Below, piece after piece: positions 24,601-33,796 of a stretch of DNA of 64,000 bases. A program made the position numbers and the translations under genes. The stretch covers positions 1-64,000 of the forward strand of contig NZ_FOQE01000005.1 of NCBI RefSeq assembly GCF_900113675.1, read 5' to 3'. How positions within the stretch are numbered: the stretch's first letter is position 1; every line of letters begins with the position of its first letter. Under the pieces are notes generated by a model. The model was not told where the DNA came from. It saw only the letters and a program-made list of their open reading frames with translations, and ran no database searches. Source of the DNA: Pisciglobus halotolerans (GTDB lineage Bacteria; Bacillota; Bacilli; Lactobacillales; Carnobacteriaceae).

Positions 24601-25512
24601 ATGGAAAAGAAACAGTTAACGTTTCAAGAAATTATCCAAACTTTACAGCATTACTGGTCTGAACAAGGATGCATGCTGATGCAATCTTATGATACTGAAA
24701 AAGGTGCTGGAACGATGAGTCCGTATACCTTTTTAAGAGCTATCGGTCCTGAACCTTGGAATGCAGCTTATGTAGAACCATCGAGAAGACCTGCAGATGG
24801 ACGTTTTGGTGAAAATCCAAACCGTTTATATCAACATCATCAATTTCAAGTCGTTATGAAACCTTCTCCTGAGAACATTCAAGAACTTTATTTAGATAGC
24901 TTAAAAGCTTTAGGTATCAATGCTTTGGAACATGACATTCGTTTTGTTGAGGATAACTGGGAAAATCCTTCTATGGGTTGTGCTGGTTTAGGATGGGAAG
25001 TATGGCTTGATGGAATGGAAGTCACACAATTTACGTATTTCCAACAAGTGGGCGGTTTAGAATGCAAACCAGTAACAAGTGAGCTGACTTATGGTTTAGA
25101 ACGCTTAGCTTCCTATATTCAAGAAGTAGATAATGTATTTGATATTGAATGGACGAACGGTGTCAAATATGGCGATATTTTCAAACAACCTGAATATGAA
25201 CATTCAGAGTATTCCTTCAATCAAAGCAATCAAGATATGCTATTGATGTTGTTTGATGCCTATGAAAAAGAAGCTAAAGCTCAAATTGCAGCTGGTCTAG
25301 TTCATCCAGCCTACGATTATGTTTTAAAATGTAGTCATACGTTTAATTTACTAGATGCTCGCGGAGCTGTTTCTGTTACGGAACGAGCAGGTTTCCTAGC
25401 ACGTATTCGAAATATGGCTCGTGCACTTGCAAAAACGTTTGTAGCAGAACGTGAAAAACTTGGTTTCCCTCTTTTAAAAGATAAGGAAACTACAGCTGAG
25501 GAGGGAAAATAA
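24601..25512 (+). CDS. glyQ: Glycyl-tRNA synthetase alpha subunit
   Basis: A 303-residue class II synthetase alpha chain starting [20 protein letters not shown]. Family hallmarks include [20 protein letters not shown] and [20 protein letters not shown]. It forms an alpha2-beta2 enzyme with GlyS and activates glycine. The ATG at 24601 follows AAGGAG by eight bases; a GTG at 24592 overlaps that site. glyS follows after one base. Confidence 0.97.
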   Translation: MEKKQLTFQEIIQTLQHYWSEQGCMLMQSYDTEKGAGTMSPYTFLRAIGPEPWNAAYVEPSRRPADGRFGENPNRLYQHHQFQVVMKPSPENIQELYLDSLKALGINALEHDIRFVEDNWENPSMGCAGLGWEVWLDGMEVTQFTYFQQVGGLECKPVTSELTYGLERLASYIQEVDNVFDIEWTNGVKYGDIFKQPEYEHSEYSFNQSNQDMLLMLFDAYEKEAKAQIAAGLVHPAYDYVLKCSHTFNLLDARGAVSVTERAGFLARIRNMARALAKTFVAEREKLGFPLLKDKETTAEEGK

Positions 25513-25513
25513 G

Positions 25514-27601
25514 GTGACCCATCATATTTTATTAGAAATTGGACTAGAAGAAATGCCAGCTCATATCGTGTCGCCAAGCCAACAGCAATTGGCAGAAAGG
25601 ACAAAGGACTTTTTGCAAAAAAATCACTTGTCTTTTGGAGAAGTACAAGCTTTTTCAACGCCTAGAAGATTGGCTGTTTTGATAAGAGAAGTTGCTGATA
25701 AGCAAGAAGATGAAAAAGTGATCGCTAAAGGACCGGCTAAACGGATTGCAATGAATGAGAATGGCGAATGGACAAAAGCTGCACAAGGATTTGTCAGGGG
25801 ACAAGGAATGACGACAGAGGATATCTTTTTCAAAGATATTAAAGGCGCGGAGTATGTGCACGTTGAAAAATTTGTTCCAGGAAAAACAGCTATGGAAGTA
25901 TTGAAAGGGCTAAATGAAGTCATTACAGCAATGACTTTCCCAGTCAGCATGCATTGGGCTGATTATACATTTAAATATATCCGTCCGATTCATTGGATCG
26001 TAGCTTTGATGGATAACCAAATTATTCCGTTTAGTGTGCTGGATATTCAAACTGGAAACCAAAGCAGAGGACACCGCTTCCTTGGACATGAAGTAACGAT
26101 CGATCACGCTTTAAATTATGAAGAAGCGCTTAAAGGCGAATATGTTATTGCTGATGAAACAGAGCGAAAAAAAATGATCGTGTCACAAATTCATGCTATT
26201 GCTTCTGAAAATAACTGGGTCGTTGATATTGATGCAGATCTTTTAGAAGAAGTAGCCAACTTAATCGAATACCCAACTGCTTTTTACGGAAATTTTGATG
26301 CACAATACCTAACGATTCCAAAAGAAGTGCTCATCACTTCGATGCGTGACCATCAACGTTATTTCTATGTGAAAGATCAACAAGATCAACTGCTTCCTTA
26401 TTTTATTTCAGTTCGAAATGGGAATAGTCAGTTTATTGAAAATGTGGCTAAAGGGAACGAAAAAGTGTTGGTTGCAAGACTGGACGACGCAATGTTCTTT
26501 TACAATGAAGACAAAAATCTAACCATCAATAGTTGTGTTGAGCGATTGAAACAAGTCACATTCCATGAAAAAATCGGAAGCATGTATGAAAAGATGCAAC
26601 GAGTGCAAAGAGCCAGTCAAGTGATTGGAGAAAAAGTTGGTCTTTCAGCAGAAGAAATGGCTGATCTAGACCGTGCTGCTCAAATTTATAAGTTTGACCT
26701 TGTTACCAACATGGTTGATGAGTTTCCGGAACTCCAAGGGATCATGGGCGAAAAATATGCTCTTTTACAAGGAGAAAAACCAGCAGTTGCACAAGCTATT
26801 CGTGAGCATTATATGCCGACATCAAGTGACGGAGAATTGCCAGAATCTTCTGTAGGGACAGTGCTAGCAATTGCTGACAAGTTAGACAGCATTTTTAGTT
26901 TGTTTGCAGCTGGCTTGATTCCTACTGGTTCAAATGATCCTTTTGCTTTGCGTCGCCAAGCATTTGGTGTGATTCGGATGATCGTCGATAAAAACTGGTC
27001 GTTCCAGTTAAGAACAATCTTTTCAGAGATTATTTCTTCGCTTCCAAGCACAGATACAAATCTTTTGGAAAAATATCAAGAGCGCCAAGAAGATATTTTA
27101 GGATTTATGAAAGGTCGTATTCGTCAACTCTTGAGCAACAAACAATTACGTTACGATACAATGGATGCTGCCTTAGGTTCTACCCAACAAGATGTCTTAA
27201 CCATTATCGATACGGCTCAAACGTTAGAAAAGCATCTCAGTGACAGTGTGTTCAAGTCAACGATAGAATCCGTTTCTCGAATTCTAAATCTTGCTATTAA
27301 GGCAAATGAAGAGGATGCAAATGTAGGAGAAAAACCAATTCATACAGATTTGTTTGAAAAACCATCTGAATGGGCACTATATGAAAAATTTAAAGAATTG
27401 GAAGAAGCATTCCCTACTTTATCTACAGAAGAAAAATTCCATGCTTTGACAGCGTTGCGGCCAACGATCGATACTTTCTTTGATGAAAATATGGTAATGG
27501 CTGACGATGCAGCTATTCGCTCTAATCGTTTAGCAATGTTAGCAGCTATCTCGCAACTAGTCTTATCTTTTGCAAACGTAAAAGACTTAGTGGTAAAATA
27601 A
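25514..27601 (+). CDS. glyS: Glycyl-tRNA synthetase beta subunit
   Basis: A 695-residue beta chain starting MTHHILLEIGLEEMPAHIVS. It contains the HD-like and anticodon-binding regions of the family (ITSMRDHQRYF, GTVLAIADKLDSIFSLFAAG). GlyS supplies tRNA binding and anticodon recognition to the heterotetramer. The GTG start at 25514 lies directly after glyQ and has GAGGAGGG within the end of glyQ. A terminator follows. Confidence 0.97.
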   Translation: MTHHILLEIGLEEMPAHIVSPSQQQLAERTKDFLQKNHLSFGEVQAFSTPRRLAVLIREVADKQEDEKVIAKGPAKRIAMNENGEWTKAAQGFVRGQGMTTEDIFFKDIKGAEYVHVEKFVPGKTAMEVLKGLNEVITAMTFPVSMHWADYTFKYIRPIHWIVALMDNQIIPFSVLDIQTGNQSRGHRFLGHEVTIDHALNYEEALKGEYVIADETERKKMIVSQIHAIASENNWVVDIDADLLEEVANLIEYPTAFYGNFDAQYLTIPKEVLITSMRDHQRYFYVKDQQDQLLPYFISVRNGNSQFIENVAKGNEKVLVARLDDAMFFYNEDKNLTINSCVERLKQVTFHEKIGSMYEKMQRVQRASQVIGEKVGLSAEEMADLDRAAQIYKFDLVTNMVDEFPELQGIMGEKYALLQGEKPAVAQAIREHYMPTSSDGELPESSVGTVLAIADKLDSIFSLFAAGLIPTGSNDPFALRRQAFGVIRMIVDKNWSFQLRTIFSEIISSLPSTDTNLLEKYQERQEDILGFMKGRIRQLLSNKQLRYDTMDAALGSTQQDVLTIIDTAQTLEKHLSDSVFKSTIESVSRILNLAIKANEEDANVGEKPIHTDLFEKPSEWALYEKFKELEEAFPTLSTEEKFHALTALRPTIDTFFDENMVMADDAAIRSNRLAMLAAISQLVLSFANVKDLVVK

Positions 27602-27668
27602 CATTTACCCAAGATACATTACTTTATCCCCCCTGAATACTGTATCTTTATCATGATGTATCTTGATT

Positions 27669-27708
27669 AGAACTCCGTTAGAGCTTTTTCCTCTAATGGG
27701 GTTCTTTC
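27669..27708 (+). terminator. Terminator after glyS
   Basis: AGAACTCCGTTAGAG (27669-27683) pairs with CTCTAATGGGGTTCT (27691-27705), including two G-U pairs, followed by TTC-rich sequence. Confidence 0.75.
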
Positions 27709-27818
27709 AATATTCTAATAGATTTTCTTTTAAAGCATTCACTTGAAGCATCGCGATCAAATAGAGTCGCAAATAAATCAACTTTTGAAATTACGATCAG
27801 GAGTGGAGGAGAAACACG

Positions 27819-28190
27819 ATGAAGAAAGAGTTAAAGATGAAGAGAGTTTATGAAGAAGCGGAAAAAGACGACGGCTATCGAATTTTAGTAGATCGTATCT
27901 GGCCTAGAGGAGTGGCTAAAGAAAAGGCAGCAATTGATGAATGGTATAAAGAAATCACACCTTCTACTAAGATACGAAAAGCTTTTGATCATAAACCTGA
28001 AAGATTTGATACATTTAAACGGGAATATATTGATGAACTGGATCAAAACGAGGAAACAGATGCTTTTATAAAAAAGGTTTCACAGCAATTGAGTAAAGAG
28101 ACGGTTACGTTTGTTTATGCAGCTAAAGATAAAGAGTACAATCATGTCGTCATTTTGATTGATTATGTAAAAGAGAAAATGAAGGGTTGA
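27819..28190 (+). CDS. DUF488 family protein
   Basis: A 123-residue protein of the DUF488/YeaO type, with DGYRILVDRIWPRGV near 18-32, ITPSTKIRKAF and a C-terminal VTFVYAAKDKEYNHVVIL. The family has no agreed biochemical function. The ATG at 27819 follows GGAGGAG; an internal ATG six codons on is possible. It stands between glyS and niaR without an evident operon partner. Confidence 0.9.
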   Translation: MKKELKMKRVYEEAEKDDGYRILVDRIWPRGVAKEKAAIDEWYKEITPSTKIRKAFDHKPERFDTFKREYIDELDQNEETDAFIKKVSQQLSKETVTFVYAAKDKEYNHVVILIDYVKEKMKG

Positions 28191-28252
28191 TCGTCAAATC
28201 TCTCTATCAATTTGGAATGACAGCTTAGAATGAGAAACAAGGAGGAACGGAT

Positions 28253-28771
28253 ATGCAAGCCGCTGAAAGAAGAGAAAAAGTCTTGGAACAACTAGGTAAG
28301 GAAAACCATCCCATTAGTGCCTCGACACTGGCTAATCAGTTTGGGGTTAGTCGACAAGTAATCGTGGGGGATATTGCATTGATTCGAGCGGCAGGTATTG
28401 ATATCTTATCAACCCCGAAAGGCTACATGAAACAACTGAATCTGTCAGGGAATCATTATATTGGAAAAGTCGTTTGCCAACACACTTTAGATCAAACAAA
28501 AGAAGAAATTTATACGATTCTTGAAAATGGAGGAGAACTAATGGATGTTATTATAGACCATCCATTTTATGGAGAATTGACTGGCAGATTAAATATTTCA
28601 AATAAAGCAGAAGCGGATGTTTTCTTGAAAAAAACATCCGAAACAAAAGCTGGATTATTATCTGAATTAACAAAAGGAATCCACTTGCATACCATAGCGT
28701 GTGAGGACCAGTTGTCTTTTGAACGAATCAAATCGGCTTTAAAACAAAGAAACATTTTATATCAAGAGTAA
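28253..28771 (+). CDS. niaR: Niacin-responsive transcriptional repressor NiaR
   Basis: A 172-residue repressor with an N-terminal helix-turn-helix (ISASTLANQFGVSRQVIVGD) and a C-terminal 3H domain with the histidines NHYIGK, DHPFYGEL and GIHLHTIAC. NiaR binds nicotinic acid and represses NAD-salvage or niacin-transport genes. The adjacent niaX, and a large palindrome covering the niaX promoter, fit this role. The ATG follows AAGGAGG. Confidence 0.94.
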   Translation: MQAAERREKVLEQLGKENHPISASTLANQFGVSRQVIVGDIALIRAAGIDILSTPKGYMKQLNLSGNHYIGKVVCQHTLDQTKEEIYTILENGGELMDVIIDHPFYGELTGRLNISNKAEADVFLKKTSETKAGLLSELTKGIHLHTIACEDQLSFERIKSALKQRNILYQE

Positions 28772-28778
28772 AAGTTTC

Positions 28779-28846
28779 TTGACTTATTTTTTCATTCTCT
28801 TTAAACTATTATTTACAGGTGTCAAGACACCTGTAAATAATAGTTT
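28779..28846 (+). promoter_or_regulatory. niaX promoter with NiaR operator palindrome
   Basis: TTGACT (28779-28784) and TAAACT (28802-28807) form a promoter with 17-bp spacing. A perfect 44-bp palindrome (21-bp arms, 28803-28823 and 28826-28846, centre AA) begins inside the -10 and contains ACAGGTGTCAAGACACCTGT. Its core resembles known NiaR boxes, so NiaR bound here would block RNA polymerase. Confidence 0.85.
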
Positions 28847-28860
28847 ATGAGGTGTGCAAT

Positions 28861-29430
28861 ATGAAAGTAAGACGATCTACCCAACAAGTGACTTTATCGG
28901 CTGTTTTAATTGCTATTGGCCTGTTGATTCCAGTTCTTTCTCCGTTGAAAATTATTTTAGAACCGGCTTCCTTTACACTAGCTAGTCATGTCCCAATATT
29001 TATTGGTATGTTTATTTCTCCTACTGTAGGATTGGCTGTCGCGTTAGGAACAACTGCCGGTTTTTTTATCGGCGGTTTTCCGCTTATTATTGTGCTACGA
29101 GCTTTCACACATGCGGCATTCGCTTTTCTTGGCGGATGGATGCTCGAAAAAAAGCCGCAATGGATAGAAAATAAAAAAACTTCTTTTCTTTTCGCGCTGT
29201 TGATCGGAGTGGTTCATGCAATTGGAGAAGTAGCTGTAGTCTCTCTGTTTTACTTTGGCGGCGAGATGACATCTGCTTATTATGCAAAAGGCTTCCTTAC
29301 GACTGTTTTCATTCTAGTGGGAGTGGGAACAATCATTCACAGCATGGTTGATTTTTTTATCTCTCAAGTGCTTTGGGAATCCTTAAAGAAAAATGTAAAA
29401 GAAAAAAGAGATCGTATTCTCTTTGATTAG
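28861..29430 (+). CDS. niaX: Niacin ECF transporter S component NiaX
   Basis: A 189-residue membrane protein with about six hydrophobic segments, starting MKVRRSTQQVTLSAVLIAIG. It matches the NiaX substrate-binding subunit that pairs with the shared EcfAAT energy module to import niacin. It is directly downstream of niaR. The ATG at 28861 follows GAGGTG; an in-frame ATG upstream lacks a ribosome site. A terminator follows. Confidence 0.9.
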   Translation: MKVRRSTQQVTLSAVLIAIGLLIPVLSPLKIILEPASFTLASHVPIFIGMFISPTVGLAVALGTTAGFFIGGFPLIIVLRAFTHAAFAFLGGWMLEKKPQWIENKKTSFLFALLIGVVHAIGEVAVVSLFYFGGEMTSAYYAKGFLTTVFILVGVGTIIHSMVDFFISQVLWESLKKNVKEKRDRILFD

Positions 29431-29467
29431 CTTTTAACGCACCCTATTTTTTGCGAAAATACGATTT

Positions 29468-29499
29468 AGAACCTTTTTCTTTGAAACGGGTTCTTTTTT
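29468..29499 (+). terminator. Terminator after niaX
   Basis: AGAACC (29468-29473) pairs with GGTTCT (29489-29494), followed by T6. The stem is short but followed by a proper T tract. Confidence 0.65.
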
Positions 29500-29547
29500 G
29501 TCAGTTTGATGGTTAGTGTAAAATTATTGTTGGAAAGTACAAAAAAA

Positions 29548-29684
29548 GGTTCTTTCTCTTTTAACGTTGGTAAAGAAATTTCCTCCGATCGATGGGCTAC
29601 TGAAATTTCTAGAAATAGGATTCTAACGAGCTTAGCATTAAAAAAATTGATTTTTTACAGACCAACGTTAAATATTGTAGAACC
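29548..29684. repeat. 137-bp MITE-like repeat, copy A (nested in the IS leader)
   Basis: It runs from GGTTCTTTCTCTTTTAACGT to TTAAATATTGTAGAACC. The ends are an imperfect inverted repeat sharing GGTTCT and TTTAACGTTGGT. The flanks CAAAAAA on both sides look like a target duplication, and the uninterrupted site is visible in the sister IS at 23246-23256. Copy B at 50979-51115 has the same length. There is no coding capacity, so it would depend on an enzyme in trans. Confidence 0.8.
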
Positions 29685-29751
29685 CAAAAAAGGGACAGCT
29701 CCTTATGTTATGATGATGTTAACCCAAACCCATCAAGAAGGAGCTGCCCTT

Positions 29752-30236
29752 ATGTCTATTATACAAGAAATGATGGAAACAATCACGAAAGAAATGAAAC
29801 TTATTTTGATCAAGCGGTGTCAGGAGAATCAGCTTTTAATGATGTTATTTTCGATATCCAAGAGTTGATAAGAAAATCAGGTGTAGAACTGGCAGAAGAC
29901 TTGTTTTCTCTTTTAGATGAGACGATCAATGAAAGTACACAGCGCAAGAATGATTGGCATGTACAAAGGAAAGCAGATGAAAAAGTAATTTCTACAACTT
30001 TAGGCGATATCCGTTTGGCCCGCCATTATTATCATAAAGAAAATCGAACCTTCGCCTATCTGCTGGATGGTGTTTTGAAACTGGCGCCTCATACTCGTAT
30101 GGATCTGGGGTTCAAGGCAGCTCTTCTGGAAAAAGCGAAAGATGTATCGTATCAAAAAACGATCGACAGCTTCCTGCATAGCGGGACTTCTAGCAGGTCA
30201 ACCGTTATGAATGTGGCGCATAAAGAACTGGATTAG
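29752..30236 (+). pseudogene. ISLre2-family transposase (UPF0236), frameshifted and truncated
   Basis: The ATG at 29752 starts MSIIQEMMETITKEMKLI, then the frame breaks near 29803-29810. The sister copy at 23313 has five T where this one has four. In the next frame it continues FDQAVSGESAFNDVIFDIQE through LGDIRLARHYYH and DMLGFKAALLEK-like sequence to a stop at 30236. About the N-terminal 160 residues remain and the catalytic DDE core is missing. It cannot encode an active transposase. Confidence 0.85.
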
Positions 30237-30279
30237 AGGTGATTTTTCGTGGCACTCATTAAAATAGCCTCTCTAAATA

Positions 30280-30411
30280 AGCAGGTGCACGACATGTAGA
30301 CTACTGCGGGAACAGCGGACCAAGTGAGACCCCACAGAACGAAACGCAGTGCCGTTCGAGGAGGCTCGCGGTTCGCCCGCGGAAAGCGAAGTGTCTGCCC
30401 TGCATGTATCA
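30280..30411. repeat. GC-rich structured segment inside ISLre2-like elements
   Basis: This segment is far richer in GC than its surroundings and contains ACTGCGGGAACAGCGGACCA, GTGAGACCCC, CGAGGAGGCTCG and CGCCCGCGGAAAGCGAAGTG. Several stems can form: GAACG with CGTTC, CGAG with CTCG, GCAGG with CCTGC. A truncated copy (from CAGACTCCTGCGGGAACAGT) lies at about 23955-23990. From memory, similar sequences are common between genes in Bacillales; I could not check. Confidence 0.6.
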
Positions 30412-30521
30412 ATGCTTGCTTTAAAAAAATAAAAAAGAATCAAAAATAGAAAACATTGTCGGCATAAGTGCGAAAACTTTTTTCCAACAATTAATTGACA
30501 CTATCAGTTTGGCGCTAAAGT

Positions 30522-30550
30522 TTGTCTTTATCATAGTCTCATGCTATAAT
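30522..30550 (+). promoter_or_regulatory. Promoter of dnaG-rpoD
   Basis: TTGTCT (30522-30527) and TATAAT (30545-30550) are 17 bp apart, starting 17 bp after the inserted IS end. The transcript would begin near 30557. Confidence 0.75.
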
Positions 30551-30591
30551 ACACTATGTACTTTTGTGTAGATAAATAGTAAATGAAAACC

Positions 30592-30620
30592 GAGTCGCAC
30601 TTTATTTTTGAGTGCGACTC
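30592..30620 (+). promoter_or_regulatory. Leader hairpin upstream of dnaG
   Basis: GAGTCGCACT (30592-30601) and AGTGCGACTC (30611-30620) form a perfect 10-bp stem with a 9-base loop. The following bases (TTAGATACTTTTGG) are not a proper T tract, so it is not an ordinary terminator. It may be a weak attenuator, an mRNA stabiliser or a processing site in the leader. Confidence 0.55.
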
Positions 30621-30661
30621 TTAGATACTTTTGGTCTGAATGATGTAGTGAGGTGACCAAT

Positions 30662-32539
30662 TTGGCCGTTAGAATTCCGGAAGAAACCGTTAATGAGATC
30701 CGCGAACGTACCAATATTGCAGATGTTGTCAGTCAATATGTGCAGCTGAAAAAAAGCGGTAAAAACCTATTTGGTTTCTGTCCTTTTCATGATGAGCGAA
30801 CGCCTTCATTTTCCGTCACGGAAGAAAAACAAATCTTCCATTGTTTTAGTTGCGGACGTGGTGGAAATGTCTATTCTTTTCTAATGGAGATAGAAGGTTT
30901 ATCTTTTCCAGAAGCAGTTATTAAAACAGCTGAATTAAGTGATATACCAATCGACAGTCGTTTTACTCAGCTTCAACAAGGGGCCGGTACAGAAAAAGAC
31001 ACAAAAAAAGCAACATTGTTGAAACTCCATGAAGAAAGTGCTGAACTATTCCAACACATCTTAATGAACACACAGACAGGTGAAGCAGCTTTAAGCTATT
31101 TGCAAAATAGAGGCTTATCAAAAGAAACGATTGAAGCCTTCAGCATTGGCTTTGCGCCTAAAGAGAGAACAGTTTTGGTTCAGTATCTTCAGGGGAAAGG
31201 CTATACAGATGAACAACTGGAAGAATCTGGATTATTCATTAAAAGAGAGAGCGGTGAACTGCAAGATCGTTTTCATGGCCGGATCTTGTTCCCGATAGAA
31301 GATCATCAAGGAAAAATCATTGCTTTTTCAGGAAGATTGTTTGAAGAACAACCAGAGCTTTCTACTGGACGACATGAACCTAAATATTTGAATAGCCCTG
31401 AAACTTATTTATTCAATAAAAGGAGAGTATTGTTTAATTTTCATCGCGCTCGTCCAACGATTCGAAAAGAATCTGAGGTCATTTTATTTGAAGGTTTTAT
31501 GGATGTGATCGCAGCTTACCAAGCAGGTGTTCAACATGGCGTCGCTTCGATGGGAACAAGTTTGACAAACGAGCATATTCATTTGTTAGACAAGGTGGTA
31601 GATAAAGTCGTCATCGCTTATGATGGAGACCAAGCTGGTATAGAAGCGACAAAACGTGCAGCAGATACTTTTGCCGAAGAGACCCATTTTGATATTGAAA
31701 TTGTTCAATTTGCCGACGGAATGGATCCAGATGAGTTCATTAAGAAAAAGGGTGAAGCATCTTTTAATGAACTGATTCGTCATGGCAGAGCAACACACTT
31801 TAATTTTATCATGCAATATTATCGTCGAAACATTCATTTAAATAATGAAAACGAGCGGCTCAATTATATTGATAAGATTTTGACAGAAATGCTGAATGTC
31901 CCTTCTGCCATTGAAAGAGAACACTATTTTAAACAACTTTCTGAGGAGTTTGATCTTTCTTTGGCCGCTCTGGAAGAACAGTTCCAGCAAATCTTTCATT
32001 CCCGAAAAAGTCAGTCAGATAGAAGACATCAAGAGAAAAAGGTTGAGCCTCGTAAAGAAATATTTTTTCCGCAAGTTCAACAACAACGCAGAAAGCTTTC
32101 GTCTGTTGAAAGAACAGAACGGCAATTATTAAATCGTGTGTTTCATTTTGATGAAGCCCGACTTGAAGTGAAAAACTTTTCGGACATCTTTCATTTTGTT
32201 CATGACGAGTATCAAATGCTGTATCTATTATACGAAAGCTTTTTAGAGCAAACGGATCATCAAGGTACGATGGATGCATTTATTGACTTTGTTAAAGAAC
32301 CGGACTTGAAGAACATCTTAGTGGAAATCGAATTGATGACCATGAGTGAAGATTTTTCTATTCGAGAAATTCAAGATTGTATGGATGTTATTTCTCGCAA
32401 GTCTGTGTTAGAAGAAAAAATTAAAGAGAAACAACAGGCGATAAAAGAAGCATCCCATCATGGCGATCAAGAGCAGCTTCGTTCATTGATGGCTGAAATC
32501 GTAGAGCTCTCGCGCGAGTTGAAAACAAAACCAGTGTAA
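30662..32539 (+). CDS. dnaG: DNA primase
   Basis: A 625-residue primase. The N-terminal zinc-binding domain has CPFHDE and CFSCG (about 40-65), followed by the TOPRIM catalytic domain (EGFMDVIAAYQAG, VIAYDGDQAG) and a C-terminal helicase-interacting region. I chose the TTG at 30662 (LAVRIPEE), six bases after GAGGTG; a GTG at 30653 overlaps that site. It makes primers for the replicative helicase-polymerase complex. rpoD follows 48 bp later in the macromolecular synthesis operon. Confidence 0.95.
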   Translation: MAVRIPEETVNEIRERTNIADVVSQYVQLKKSGKNLFGFCPFHDERTPSFSVTEEKQIFHCFSCGRGGNVYSFLMEIEGLSFPEAVIKTAELSDIPIDSRFTQLQQGAGTEKDTKKATLLKLHEESAELFQHILMNTQTGEAALSYLQNRGLSKETIEAFSIGFAPKERTVLVQYLQGKGYTDEQLEESGLFIKRESGELQDRFHGRILFPIEDHQGKIIAFSGRLFEEQPELSTGRHEPKYLNSPETYLFNKRRVLFNFHRARPTIRKESEVILFEGFMDVIAAYQAGVQHGVASMGTSLTNEHIHLLDKVVDKVVIAYDGDQAGIEATKRAADTFAEETHFDIEIVQFADGMDPDEFIKKKGEASFNELIRHGRATHFNFIMQYYRRNIHLNNENERLNYIDKILTEMLNVPSAIEREHYFKQLSEEFDLSLAALEEQFQQIFHSRKSQSDRRHQEKKVEPRKEIFFPQVQQQRRKLSSVERTERQLLNRVFHFDEARLEVKNFSDIFHFVHDEYQMLYLLYESFLEQTDHQGTMDAFIDFVKEPDLKNILVEIELMTMSEDFSIREIQDCMDVISRKSVLEEKIKEKQQAIKEASHHGDQEQLRSLMAEIVELSRELKTKPV

Positions 32540-32587
32540 GAATGATAAAAAGGTTTAAGTAGTTGAAAGAAAAGGGGAGGCATTTTT

Positions 32588-33703
32588 ATGGCTAACAAAC
32601 AAACACAAGAAGCATCATCATATGAAACAGCCGTTAAACAGCTAATTCAAGATTATAAACAAAAGGGTACCGTCAATTATGATGAATTAACAAAACAAAT
32701 TGCAACGCCCTATGCGTTAGATGCTGATCAAATGGATAGTCTGATCCAAGAAGTAGAAGATGCAGGTATTGGTGTTGTTGGAGACGATGGCGACCCAACT
32801 GCTAAACAGATGGAAAGAGAAGAAAAAGAAGAAAAAGTTGAAAAGCCAGAAGATTTGACAGCTCCTCCAGGTGTTAAAATCAATGACCCTGTTCGCATGT
32901 ATCTTAAAGAAATCGGAAGAGTCGATTTATTAACTGCAGAAGAAGAAGTTCAACTTGCACATCAAATCGAAGAAGGCAGCCAAGAGGCTAAACAACGCTT
33001 AGCTGAGGCTAATTTACGTTTGGTGGTTAGTATCGCTAAACGTTATGTCGGTCGAGGCATGCAGTTCTTGGATCTTATCCAAGAAGGGAATATGGGCTTA
33101 ATGAAAGCTGTTGAAAAATTCGATTATAAAAAAGGTTTTAAGTTTTCAACTTATGCTACTTGGTGGATTCGTCAAGCCATCACTCGTGCCATTGCTGACC
33201 AAGCAAGAACGATTCGTATACCGGTTCACATGGTAGAAACCATTAATAAACTCGTCCGGATTCAACGTCAGTTGCTGCAAGACTTAGGTAGAGAACCGAC
33301 ACCAGAAGAAATTGGAGCAGAAATGGACTTGCCGACAGAAAAAGTACGTGAAATTTTAAAAATTTCTCAAGAGCCGGTTTCTTTAGAAACACCGATCGGC
33401 GAAGAAGATGATTCTCATCTTGGGGACTTTATTGAAGATCATGAAGCAACGAGTCCAGCTGATAATGCTGCCTATGAATTGCTGAAAGAACAATTGGAAG
33501 ATGTGTTGGATACATTGACAGACCGTGAAGAAAACGTTCTGCGTTTGCGTTTCGGTCTTGATGATGGACGGACACGCACTTTAGAAGAAGTTGGAAAAGT
33601 GTTTGGCGTTACACGCGAACGGATTCGTCAAATCGAAGCAAAAGCTTTGCGGAAATTACGTCATCCAAGCAGATCAAAACAATTAAAAGACTTTTTAGAA
33701 TAA
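32588..33703 (+). CDS. rpoD: Primary sigma factor (sigma A)
   Basis: A 371-residue group 1 sigma factor with region 1.1 at the N-terminus, region 1.2/2 ([33 protein letters not shown]), region 3 and region 4 ([20 protein letters not shown]). It directs RNA polymerase to housekeeping promoters such as the TTGACA/TATAAT ones seen here. The ATG follows GGGGAGG. A strong terminator ends the operon. Confidence 0.97.
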   Translation: MANKQTQEASSYETAVKQLIQDYKQKGTVNYDELTKQIATPYALDADQMDSLIQEVEDAGIGVVGDDGDPTAKQMEREEKEEKVEKPEDLTAPPGVKINDPVRMYLKEIGRVDLLTAEEEVQLAHQIEEGSQEAKQRLAEANLRLVVSIAKRYVGRGMQFLDLIQEGNMGLMKAVEKFDYKKGFKFSTYATWWIRQAITRAIADQARTIRIPVHMVETINKLVRIQRQLLQDLGREPTPEEIGAEMDLPTEKVREILKISQEPVSLETPIGEEDDSHLGDFIEDHEATSPADNAAYELLKEQLEDVLDTLTDREENVLRLRFGLDDGRTRTLEEVGKVFGVTRERIRQIEAKALRKLRHPSRSKQLKDFLE

Positions 33704-33746
33704 ATAGTCAAAGCTTTCCCATTAAAATAATGTTGAGATAAAGATC

Positions 33747-33782
33747 AAAAAGCCGAAACAATTCCCCTTGTTTCGGCTTTTT
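33747..33782 (+). terminator. Terminator after rpoD
   Basis: AAAAAGCCGAAACAA (33747-33761) pairs perfectly over 15 bp with TTGTTTCGGCTTTTT (33768-33782). Confidence 0.95.
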
Positions 33783-33796
33783 GTTATTGAATATGA

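Larger units (their letters stand above)
29512..30505 (+). mobile_element. Internally deleted ISLre2-like element
   Basis: The left end GTTAGTGTAAAATTATTGTT and the right end (identical to 1-94) bound a 994-bp remnant. The flanks AGTTTGATG (29503-29511) and AGTTTGGCG (30506-30514) match at seven of nine positions, a decayed target duplication. It holds a 137-bp repeat insertion in its leader, a frameshifted 5' part of the transposase, then a GC-rich structured segment (30280-30411) and the right end. A full element would be about 1.5 kb or more, so the transposase C-terminus is lost. Confidence 0.8.
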
